From positions 1 through 39,815 of the forward strand of contig USBI01000013.1 in assembly GCA_900552945.1 (NCBI GenBank): a stretch of DNA of 39,815 nucleotides, written 5' to 3'. Positions 8,264 to 15,505 of this stretch are shown here, one piece after another; the first letter of the stretch is position 1; every line of letters begins with the position of its first letter. A program made the position numbers and the translations under genes. The stretch comes from an uncultured Oscillospiraceae bacterium (GTDB lineage Bacteria; Bacillota; Clostridia; Oscillospirales; Ruminococcaceae). Under the pieces are notes generated by a model. The model made no database searches. It was not told the DNA's origin and saw only the letters and a list, made by a program, of their open reading frames with translations.

Positions 8264-9226
8264 ATGGCAACCGCACAACAATATGACCTGCCGCTGGAGC
8301 AGTTAAAAACCTATCTTCCGGAACTGACAAAAGAACCGGATTTCAATGAATTCTGGGCAAACACCAAGCGCGAATTAGCAACCGTTCCGATGGAATATCA
8401 CCTTTCTCCACTTGATTATCCGGTAAGAGGGGTAGAAGTGTATGAGCTTTTTTACAAAGGGCTTCACGGAGCGAACATCTGCGCATATTTCGCAAAGCCG
8501 GTTGGAGAAGGACCCTTTTCCGCTGTTGTTCAGTTTCATGGTTACAACTGGGGACCGCATTCTCTCAATGAGACTGTAACGACCGCGTTAAACGGATATG
8601 TCGCCGCAACCATGTTGGTACGCGGGCAGCAAGGTAAAAGCGAGGATGTTCTTCCTGACAAGTACGGGCACGTTACCGGCTGGATGACAAAAGGAATTCT
8701 TTCTCCGGAAACCTATTATTACCGTGCTGTATATATGGACGCCGTACGTCTTCTGGACATTATTACCGCCATGGACTGCGTAGATAAACACAAAATCGCC
8801 GTAGCCGGCGGAAGCCAGGGCGGCGCATTAACTCTTGCGGCTGCCGCCCTCAGTGATGTTCCGTGCGTCGCGGTTGCACAATACCCCTACCTCTGCCACT
8901 TCCGCCGCGCGGTGGATATGGCAATCATCGACCCGTATCTGGAAATCAACGAATACTTCCGCCGCAATCCGGATCCGTCCGTAGAAGAGCAGGCTATGAA
9001 AACGCTCAGTTATTTTGACCTGATGAACCACGCTGACGCGATTCGATGCGACACATTTGTTTTTACCGGTTTAGTGGACCAAATCACACCGCCATCCACC
9101 GTATTCGCCGCCTACAATCACATGACCTGCAAAAAGCAAATGAAAGTTTACCGGTACTTCGGGCATGAAGATATCCCGGATTTCTTCGTGAAAAAGCTTT
9201 CTATTTTTAAAGATTATCTCTGGTGA
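8264..9226 (+). CDS. Acetyl xylan esterase / cephalosporin-C deacetylase family (CE7)
   Basis: 320 residues, the standard CE7 length. The start ATG at 8264 is preferred because AAAGGA lies 9 bases upstream; an ATG at 8255 overlaps that site and an in-frame extension to 8183 runs through the promoter. Family signatures are RGQ (120-122), the nucleophile elbow GGSQGG (S184), GLVD (D272) and GHE (H301), giving a complete Ser-Asp-His triad. The protein has no signal peptide and is probably cytoplasmic, removing acetyl groups from imported xylo-oligosaccharides. It is divergent from the glycosidase/isomerase operon and ends at its own strong terminator. Confidence 0.92.
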   Translation: MATAQQYDLPLEQLKTYLPELTKEPDFNEFWANTKRELATVPMEYHLSPLDYPVRGVEVYELFYKGLHGANICAYFAKPVGEGPFSAVVQFHGYNWGPHSLNETVTTALNGYVAATMLVRGQQGKSEDVLPDKYGHVTGWMTKGILSPETYYYRAVYMDAVRLLDIITAMDCVDKHKIAVAGGSQGGALTLAAAALSDVPCVAVAQYPYLCHFRRAVDMAIIDPYLEINEYFRRNPDPSVEEQAMKTLSYFDLMNHADAIRCDTFVFTGLVDQITPPSTVFAAYNHMTCKKQMKVYRYFGHEDIPDFFVKKLSIFKDYLW

Positions 9227-9240
9227 TCTCTAAAACAATA

Positions 9241-9277
9241 AAAAAGGAGATGTGCAATCCGCACATCTCCTTTTTTT
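9241..9277 (+). terminator. Intrinsic terminator of the CE7 gene
   Basis: A 15-bp stem (AAAAAGGAGATGTGC and complement), 5-base loop and T7 tail lie 14 bases after the stop. Confidence 0.9.
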
Positions 9278-9318
9278 ATCAGAACATATAAACAATCAAT
9301 ATTTAGCAGAAAAGGCGC

Positions 9319-10014
9319 TCATGAAAGACTGCTTTCCGATTCCGACACTTCCGGCTGTTCCCCATCCAAAAAGTTCGTAACCACCGGGCCAAATTTTTTC
9401 TGATGAACGATATAGCTGGCATGTGTTTCATCCGGCAGAATCTTGAGCTGCGCAGATGGAATATTTGCCGCAATTTCTTCCAAATGCTCCCGGCGGATCA
9501 TATCCCGCTCCCCGCCTGTGATCAAGACAGGAATGGAAATGCGTTTGAGTTCTTCGGGTTTGATATCCGGCTCATCCAGTATCATACGCAAAAGAGGCGA
9601 ACGGTTAAAAAACCAACAAAAGCGGAACCAGTTAAGCCACCCTTTTTTGAGCCCTTGCGGATTACAGTTCGGCCCCGCCGCAATCAGCGCCGAAAGAAGA
9701 TCAGGGTACTGCGAGGCGAGCTTCAATCCAATAATCCCGCCGTCACTGAATCCCAGCAATGCGGGCTTTTCCAACCCCATTTCCTGAATAAAACGGGCAA
9801 CGTCTTCCGTCATCAGACCATACCCTACAGGCGCCTTGCTGCTTTTTCCGTGCCCGCGGCTGTCAAGCAAATAAACCGAATATACTTCTGAGAGCGAACG
9901 GGAAAGTTCATCAAAAATGTGATGGTTTTCACCATTTCCATGCAGCAGGATCAATGGTCTGCCGCTGCCGCTTTGTTCGTAGTACAAATTAACATTACCA
10001 AGTTTTATATACAT
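9319..10014 (-). CDS. Alpha/beta hydrolase
   Basis: 231 residues. The fold is shown by LILLHGNGEN (oxyanion region), DSRGHGKS, the nucleophile elbow GFSDGG (S90), GGERD (D171) and ETHAS (H198), a full catalytic triad in normal order. It is a cytoplasmic esterase/lipase-like enzyme of the 2-hydroxymuconic hydrolase/YcjY-like group. The lid (about 118-150) is rich in aromatic residues, so a small hydrophobic ester is possible. No clear ribosome binding site is visible within 12 bases of the ATG at 10014. Its substrate and partners are unknown. Confidence 0.85.
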   Translation of the reverse strand: MYIKLGNVNLYYEQSGSGRPLILLHGNGENHHIFDELSRSLSEVYSVYLLDSRGHGKSSKAPVGYGLMTEDVARFIQEMGLEKPALLGFSDGGIIGLKLASQYPDLLSALIAAGPNCNPQGLKKGWLNWFRFCWFFNRSPLLRMILDEPDIKPEELKRISIPVLITGGERDMIRREHLEEIAANIPSAQLKILPDETHASYIVHQKKFGPVVTNFLDGEQPEVSESESSLS

Positions 10015-10081
10015 ACTGAGATGTTACGTTGGCACCAAACTTTATATGTTTTCCTCTTTAATAAATCAATATATATCATAA

Positions 10082-10120
10082 AAAACGCAGAGCGGGCCGA
10101 TTTTTTTCGGCACCGCCCTG
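10082..10120 (-). terminator. Intrinsic terminator of the small gene at 10133-10369
   Basis: Arms 10088-10100 and 10107-10120 pair over 13 bp with one bulged base and one G-U pair. The loop is A-rich and a TTTTTT tail follows on the minus strand. Confidence 0.7.
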
Positions 10121-10132
10121 TGTCTTTGCAAA

Positions 10133-10369
10133 TTATTTTTTCATGTTTTTATCTGCACGAAAAATAAGTTCTTTATCCTGTAACATAGTTTCCACAGAAT
10201 ACAACGCCATAGATGGAGTTTTCCCCTGTTTCACCACCGAAGCAACCAAAAGCTTTGTCAACATACGTGATATTCCGGTTTCTTCCATCAATTTCAGCGC
10301 CTGTTCCAATGTCTGCCCGGAGAATCCTGCCTGTTCCAATTTTTTGCGTTCTTTTTTGAAATCATTCAT
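10133..10369 (-). CDS. Small uncharacterised helical protein, 78 residues
   Basis: The start ATG at 10367-10369 is preferred over one seven codons upstream because GGGG lies 7-8 bases before it. The product begins MNDFKKERKKLEQAGFSGQ and reads as a soluble, helix-rich protein with many Lys, Glu and Leu residues and no cysteine cluster, membrane segment or known motif. It has its own terminator directly downstream, which supports a real gene. The window gives no functional clue beyond its position next to a decayed mobile-element gene. Confidence 0.55.
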   Translation of the reverse strand: MNDFKKERKKLEQAGFSGQTLEQALKLMEETGISRMLTKLLVASVVKQGKTPSMALYSVETMLQDKELIFRADKNMKK

Positions 10370-10424
10370 ATCATATCCCCAAAACAACATCAGCTTGTTC
10401 GTCTGGTAGATGCGTGCTGCTCAT

Positions 10425-10540
10425 TCAGGCAGAACAATAGAAGTTTTCAATCGCTGTACCTTTTCTAAGCTTTAAACGGTTTTACTCTTGCAGATCGGAC
10501 AAAGTACCCATTCGCTTTTTATACGCTCTTTCGATGTTAT
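10425..10540 (-). pseudogene. Decayed cysteine-rich KTR-type protein from a conjugative element
   Basis: Minus-strand translation from 10540 gives TSKERIKSEWVLCPICKSKT, closely like the N-terminus of the short cysteine-rich KTR proteins found in clostridial conjugative elements. After KT the frame stops; shifting frame gives LKLRKGTAIENF, which continues the family pattern KTRxKLRxxTxxxNFPLYCPKC. The start codon position is ATA instead of ATG, one frameshift splits it and the second cysteine pair is lost. It is therefore a remnant. It lies in the 325-base space between the small gene and the telA-like gene; the rest of that space shows nothing. Confidence 0.6.
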
Positions 10541-10694
10541 TACAAAGCCCCCTCAAATCTTGCGCCAACTTCTTTCAGCCACTCTCGGATGGGAAAACGC
10601 TGTGTACGTATCTTCTACATCATCCATGCTTGATACAGCCGCTCACTTTTCCAAACTATTTCGATGCTTTGAAACGGGTTCCGTTTTTGGCAAG

Positions 10695-11834
10695 TTATCG
10701 ATTTTGCACGGCTGACAGCATGGTTTGCTTGAGCCGCTCTTCAATTCCTGCTAACTCTACTTCCGCATTCTGACGGGCGGCGCGGCCCTCCTGCTGGATT
10801 TTGATGGTTTCTTCTATGGTGGAAATCAAATCAGCGTTGACCTTTTTCAGCGTTTCCAGATCCACGATGCCGCGTTCGGATTCTTTGGCTACATCCACGC
10901 TGTTCTGCTTCAGCAGTTCCGCGTTTTTGGTGAGCAGCGTATTGGTGGCGTCGGTTACGCTCCTCTGCATCTGCAACACGGTTTCCTGCCGGTGCAGACC
11001 CAGGGCAATGACAACCTGGCTTTTCCAAAGCGGGATGGTGCTGAGCACGGCCGTCTGGATCTTATCCACCAGCATTTTGTCGTTGTTCTGGATCAGGCGG
11101 ATCTGCGGCGCCGTCTGGATGGCAATGGTCTTGCTGAGTTTCAGGTCGTGGATTTTCTTTTCAAAACGGTTCACCGTATCTTCAAAGTCCCGCACCGCCT
11201 GGGCGCTCATGGGATCGCCTTTGGCTGATGCCTCCGCATGGAGCTTTGGAAGGGTGGTTTCCCGCAATTCCTTCAACTTTTCCTCGCCGGCGGCAATATA
11301 GATCTGCAGCTCCTGGAAATATTCAAGATTCTTTTCATACAGCCCGTCGAACATGGTGACGTCCTTGAGCATCTGCATCCGCGCCTGTTCCAGTTCCTGC
11401 TCGATGCGGTCGATCTGTACCTCAAGCTTTTCATACCGCTGCATAAATTTTTTGATTGCACGGGAGGCGTTCTTCAGAAAAGGGATTTTGTCTAAAATGC
11501 CGTCGTCCAACTGGTCGACGCCTACATCCTTGACCTTCAAAACCAATTCCGACATCAGTTCCCCCACATAGCCGCTGTCCTTGCTGCGCACCTGCGCCAG
11601 GATATTGTCGGAAAAGCTGGAAATATTCCGCTGCGCTCCAATGCCGTACTGAAGCGCAGTCTGGGAATCCATCAGGTCGATGCTGTTTTTTAACTCTTCT
11701 ACCCGCGCTCTCTGCGCCGGGGTCAATTCTTCTACCTGGGCGCGGACCGTCTCAACATCCACCGGCTCCTGTTTTTGCAGGGCGGTATTCTCTTTCCCCT
11801 GCATTAAAGTATCCAAAGTAATTTCTTCTGCCAT
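10695..11834 (-). CDS. TelA/KlaA family protein (toxic anion resistance)
   Basis: 379 residues, nearly all alpha-helical and coiled-coil, typical of PF05816 proteins (TelA; B. subtilis YaaN/YceH). Visible family stretches include IGAQRNISSFSDNILAQVRSKD, FKKNASRAIKKF-like basic helices near 120-135, and TIPLWKSQVVIALGLHRQ near 270-288. The family was named for tellurite resistance on plasmids, but chromosomal copies are tied to envelope stress or unknown roles. It is the last gene of a four-gene operon, 26 bases after the solute-binding gene. B. subtilis also pairs a TelA homologue with xpaC, which supports a conserved functional link. The protein lies in the cytoplasm. Confidence 0.9.
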   Translation of the reverse strand: MAEEITLDTLMQGKENTALQKQEPVDVETVRAQVEELTPAQRARVEELKNSIDLMDSQTALQYGIGAQRNISSFSDNILAQVRSKDSGYVGELMSELVLKVKDVGVDQLDDGILDKIPFLKNASRAIKKFMQRYEKLEVQIDRIEQELEQARMQMLKDVTMFDGLYEKNLEYFQELQIYIAAGEEKLKELRETTLPKLHAEASAKGDPMSAQAVRDFEDTVNRFEKKIHDLKLSKTIAIQTAPQIRLIQNNDKMLVDKIQTAVLSTIPLWKSQVVIALGLHRQETVLQMQRSVTDATNTLLTKNAELLKQNSVDVAKESERGIVDLETLKKVNADLISTIEETIKIQQEGRAARQNAEVELAGIEERLKQTMLSAVQNR

Positions 11835-11860
11835 ATCCTATTCATTCCTTCCTGCACTCT

Positions 11861-12916
11861 CTATGAGAGGGCCTTGATAATCCGATCCATGGTATTGGCG
11901 TCGGGCATCGGCGCCACCTGGGTCAGTTCCTCTGCAATACCGGACACGCCGAAATGCTCTGCATCCGTCGGGGTATCATACACGCCGGTACGGAACCCGT
12001 GCTTTTCCCAGGCCAGCCGCTGGATGTCCTCATCCAGCAGCGCGTCAATCCCGGCGGTCCCCGCCTCGTCCAACGCTATATATACATGGGAGGACCAGAC
12101 AGTAGGCGTCGGGTACATCATCACGATATCCTCTTTTATCTGTTCCCAGGTATCCGGGTTCTCCGCCGCAAATTCCAGCAGCTGGTTTTCATAGCCGGCG
12201 ATCAGGGGCTTGGCGCCCATGCCGGTTTTCAGGAACTGGTCGAACAGGTCAGAGGACGAGCTTTCCATATACCCCAGCTTCTGAAAGATGCTTTGAAGCC
12301 GGGGCAGGATTTCATCCAGATTGCTTTCGTCTGCCACGCCGCCGCAGAGGGTGTTGGCCAAAAGGCCGGCGAACATATTGCCGGAATTGGATTTAGTGGG
12401 ATCGGTGGTGCCCACAGTGATGCTGCCGTAAAGCTGGGGAAGGCCGATATCCGCCCAAGCTGTCCCAGCTTCAATAGCCTCGGTCAGTTTGACCATATTT
12501 ACTGTATACACGCCGTCGGTCTGCGAGGCGATTCCGCTGTCAACCAGCGCCTGCGCTACGGCACTGCGGGTATACAGGACAATGGGCGTATTCAGGATAA
12601 TTTCGCTTTTCACCGGGTCTCCGTTGATCTGCTTATACAACTCCAGCGCCGTCTGGTTGGAAGGAAACAGGAAGTCCCGCCCTGTAGCGTCAGCGGTGAT
12701 CATGTCGATGGAACCGGCTTTCGCATAGTCGATGACCAGCTTGTACCTGTCCCGCAGGATGTCCTGTACTTCCTCGTCTTCCAGCAGGCCGATTTTTTCG
12801 CCGCCCACATAACCGTTGATTTCGGCAACAGTCTGATTGTTGCTTATGAACACATAGGCGACAGCAGCTATGATAACGGCCGCTAAAATACCTAAACCAA
12901 TAAGTTTTGTCTTCAT
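11861..12916 (-). CDS. Membrane-anchored periplasmic-binding-type protein
   Basis: 351 residues. One N-terminal membrane segment (about 5-26, no lipobox) anchors a binding-protein fold outside the cell. The stretch TDPTKSNSGNMFAGLL resembles TSATQSNSGASAYIGF in the upstream VWA lipoprotein, so the two share a related binding domain. No ABC permease or ATPase is near, so import is unlikely; a sensing or regulatory role with the VWA, XpaC and TelA proteins is more likely (inference). It overlaps the stop of xpaC by 4 bases (ATGA), a sign of coupled translation. Confidence 0.8.
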   Translation of the reverse strand: MKTKLIGLGILAAVIIAAVAYVFISNNQTVAEINGYVGGEKIGLLEDEEVQDILRDRYKLVIDYAKAGSIDMITADATGRDFLFPSNQTALELYKQINGDPVKSEIILNTPIVLYTRSAVAQALVDSGIASQTDGVYTVNMVKLTEAIEAGTAWADIGLPQLYGSITVGTTDPTKSNSGNMFAGLLANTLCGGVADESNLDEILPRLQSIFQKLGYMESSSSDLFDQFLKTGMGAKPLIAGYENQLLEFAAENPDTWEQIKEDIVMMYPTPTVWSSHVYIALDEAGTAGIDALLDEDIQRLAWEKHGFRTGVYDTPTDAEHFGVSGIAEELTQVAPMPDANTMDRIIKALS

Positions 12917-13521
12917 TTCCCGCCCTCCATTTTCAAAGTGCTCTTCAAAAGTTCAATATCCGCCTCTACGTCCAGCAGTTCCCCCTGCATTAGATGGGTA
13001 AACTGCTTCTCAAAGGCTTTGTTCAGCACCGGCAGGGATTCGGCGGTTTTACAAAGGATTTCCATAACCTCCTCCGAATGGAGTCCCGTATTTTGAAAAT
13101 CCACATAACGTGCCAAAAGCTTGGCAGCCGTATCCAGATAATAGGTAAAGAAACGGCGTGCAAGCTTGATTTTGTCCGGGTTTTCCTTGAGGTAAGCAAG
13201 GATTCTTGTCCCGGTGGCGTACAAAGCCTGCGCATTATGTTGCACGGCAGGATCCGCGATGGCCTTCACCGCTTTGTCAATGTCCGCCAGGTCTGTCTGG
13301 GCGTCATCCAAAAGCTTCTGGATTTCCTCGCCGCCTGGCATGGATTCCACATCAATGCCCGCGATCCTCCGGTTGGGTTTCAGCAAAAAGAACAGCCCAA
13401 AGTAGACGCCGACGCACAGCAGGATACAGACAATCAGGTTCCAGTGGAGGAATAGGAATAATAATAAAAACAGGACAGCCGCAATCAGGGTGGAAACTAT
13501 CATTCGCGGGGTATCTTTCAT
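12913..13521 (-). CDS. xpaC: XpaC-like 5-bromo-4-chloroindolyl phosphate hydrolysis family protein
   Basis: 202 residues: two N-terminal membrane segments (about 8-27 and 28-47) and a cytoplasmic helical domain containing GEEIQKLLDDAQTDLADIDKAV and YLDTAAKLLARYVDFQ. This is the standard XpaC layout. The enzymatic name comes from a phenotype in Bacillus and no catalytic site is apparent. In B. subtilis xpaC is co-transcribed with the telA homologue yaaN, and the pair recurs here. Its ATG overlaps the VWA gene's stop by one base (TGATG) and its own stop overlaps the next gene by four. It probably bridges the outer VWA/binding proteins to inner TelA (inference). Confidence 0.8.
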   Translation of the reverse strand: MKDTPRMIVSTLIAAVLFLLLFLFLHWNLIVCILLCVGVYFGLFFLLKPNRRIAGIDVESMPGGEEIQKLLDDAQTDLADIDKAVKAIADPAVQHNAQALYATGTRILAYLKENPDKIKLARRFFTYYLDTAAKLLARYVDFQNTGLHSEEVMEILCKTAESLPVLNKAFEKQFTHLMQGELLDVEADIELLKSTLKMEGGK

Positions 13522-15128
13522 CAGTTATACCCCTTTACGCTCCGGAAAGCCTCCGTCAGGTTCTCCCGGCCGTCGAATACCCGGGCGTTGGTATACTGCG
13601 CCAACTCCTCCAGCTGGGTTTCGTCGGCGTCCCCGAACATGATGGAAAAGACCGGGACCTCGGTCCCAAGTTCCTCATAAGCGTCCTCAAAATCATAAAG
13701 GGAACCGCCGGACTGCCCGTCGGTCAGCAGGATAATGGCGGGAGTATACTTGGACAGATCATATTCCTTAAGCATTTCGATTCCCCGCACAGCAGCCGTG
13801 TACATATCTGTACCGCCGCCTACCTCCTGATTTTTCACTTTATCATAGAGGGCCTCCAGTTCGCCGCCGTTGCCTTCCGCCGTATAGGTATTGATTACGC
13901 CGTCGTTAAAAGGAATCAGGATGTTTACTTCATTTTCCGATGCCTGCAGGAAATTTTTCTGGGCGTTCTCCTGAATCAGCAGCTGCTCCATTGCCTGGAC
14001 CAGCTGTTCGTTGCCTGTACCGCTCATGCTGCCGGAGTAATCCAGACAGTACACGGTAAGAGAAGGCTTGCGGAAATCGGTTTGATATAAGTTCAGGCAC
14101 TCAAACAGAACATCGGAAGCCGGCATTTTGATCGGCGACAGCACCCGGTCGGGCTGCAGGCCCCAGTCGGAGCGGAATACTTCCTTGTTTTCCTCGGAAA
14201 CGCCGGTATAGCCCGAACGGCGGCCGGTGCACTGGATCTCATCCTGCGTGTCCTCCGACAGCAGATATTCCTGCAGCTTCAAAAACAACTCTTCCTGCTT
14301 ATCGTCGCCTTTATCCACATATCCCAGCGGGGAATCCGCAATAGACAGCCCGTCATAGGGATATACCGCATACAGCGGCTCTTCTCCGTGCGCCTCCAGT
14401 TCTTTGTTGGCCTGGATAATCAGGCACTCGTAGTTGACCATGGCGTCGTAATCGCCTTCCAAAAACATATCCTTGAGCCAGTCGGAGCTGCCGGAGGAAC
14501 GGTCCACACCCGAAAGCAGTTCCTTCATCTGGGTTTTCAGGCTTTCGCTCTGCAAATCCTCTTCTGTGATGACCTCCGGGTTGCCCAGAAGGGCGTACAG
14601 AAAACCGATGTACGCGCTGGCGCCGGAATTTGACTGGGTAGCGCTGGTCATGCAGAAGCGGAGTTCCCCGCTTTGGATCGTCTGAAGCAGGTCGTTAACC
14701 GATACTTCGCGCCCTACAACCCCCAGCTCCTCCGCCAGGCTTTTGCGGATGCCGAATACTACCGGCGTGATGGATATCGACTCAGCGTGCTTGACCCGGT
14801 GCTCCGTATCTCCTACCGTCAGCCACAGGCTGCTGGCCGGCCACACGGCGTCATAAGGGATTTCCTCTGCTCCCAGCAGACGCATGATATCCAGAGACCC
14901 CTGGTAGGTCATTTCGATGCGTATATTTTCCTGTTTTGCAAACTCCTCCAAGATCGGCTCCAGCTCCGCGTTTTCCGATCCGGAAATGATGCGCAACACC
15001 GAGCTGCCATTGCCTAAAACCGTATCCGCTTCACCGCTGTCTGTGTCTCCAAAATCACAGCCGCCGAATATGGTTAATATAACGGACAGCATAAGCAGAA
15101 AAGCAATGGAACGCTTGATACATTTCAT
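13521..15128 (-). CDS. Lipoprotein with a solute-binding domain fused to a von Willebrand factor A domain
   Basis: 535 residues. The signal peptide ends in the lipobox IFGGC (C24). Residues about 40-325 form a solute-binding-protein fold, with TQSNSGASAYIG near 164-175. Residues about 355-535 form a VWA domain with a complete metal-ion-dependent adhesion site: D363-x-S365-x-S367, T440 and D470. VWA domains bind protein ligands through a divalent metal; here that would occur on the outer membrane face. It is the first gene of the operon VWA-xpaC-SBP-telA and carries a GGGAGGGGG ribosome binding site. VWA and TelA proteins also occur together in tellurium/phage-stress gene networks described by others, but the exact role is unknown. 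Confidence 0.88.
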   Translation of the reverse strand: MKCIKRSIAFLLMLSVILTIFGGCDFGDTDSGEADTVLGNGSSVLRIISGSENAELEPILEEFAKQENIRIEMTYQGSLDIMRLLGAEEIPYDAVWPASSLWLTVGDTEHRVKHAESISITPVVFGIRKSLAEELGVVGREVSVNDLLQTIQSGELRFCMTSATQSNSGASAYIGFLYALLGNPEVITEEDLQSESLKTQMKELLSGVDRSSGSSDWLKDMFLEGDYDAMVNYECLIIQANKELEAHGEEPLYAVYPYDGLSIADSPLGYVDKGDDKQEELFLKLQEYLLSEDTQDEIQCTGRRSGYTGVSEENKEVFRSDWGLQPDRVLSPIKMPASDVLFECLNLYQTDFRKPSLTVYCLDYSGSMSGTGNEQLVQAMEQLLIQENAQKNFLQASENEVNILIPFNDGVINTYTAEGNGGELEALYDKVKNQEVGGGTDMYTAAVRGIEMLKEYDLSKYTPAIILLTDGQSGGSLYDFEDAYEELGTEVPVFSIMFGDADETQLEELAQYTNARVFDGRENLTEAFRSVKGYN

Positions 15129-15396
15129 AAATAGACCCCCTCCCGATTGATTCTCTCGATATGAATATCAGGGCTTACACTGATCCCATTTTGAAGATAG
15201 TACAGTTTTATCTTACTCTAACTCTGTAAATGTATCTACCACAGCAACATAAAGCCTGTGTAAAATTTGTGTTATATCTTTATTGACCACTTTAGCCTTC
15301 GGATAAGCTTTGCTGAAATCATGGAGAAATAAATGCGAAAGGAGAAGGCCGTGAATTACGTTTCATTGCCGAAGGTCTGGACGCTTAGAAAACAAA

Positions 15397-15434
15397 TGCG
15401 GGACAGCATAGCAGGGTTACCATGCTGTCCCGCA
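15397..15434 (-). terminator. Intrinsic terminator of the surface-protein gene
   Basis: A perfect 13-bp stem (TGCGGGACAGCAT and complement) with a 12-base loop runs into TTTGTTTTC on the minus strand. It separates the surface-protein unit from the VWA operon. The rest of 15129-15505 shows no gene, only AT-rich sequence upstream of the VWA start where I could not fix a convincing promoter. Confidence 0.75.
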
Positions 15435-15505
15435 TAGATTGAATTACTGTCTTCCATGTGCGCAAGCAACCAGATTTCCTGTCCGCGCAGCTAAAGAACT
15501 TAAAG

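Noticed and set aside
5817..9226. A secreted polysaccharide-degrading locus
   Set aside because: None of the glycosidase, isomerase or esterase products has a signal peptide; an intracellular role is more likely.
10695..15128. A typical ABC import operon because of two binding-protein genes
   Set aside because: No permease or ATPase is encoded; the neighbours are XpaC and TelA, and one binding domain is fused to VWA.
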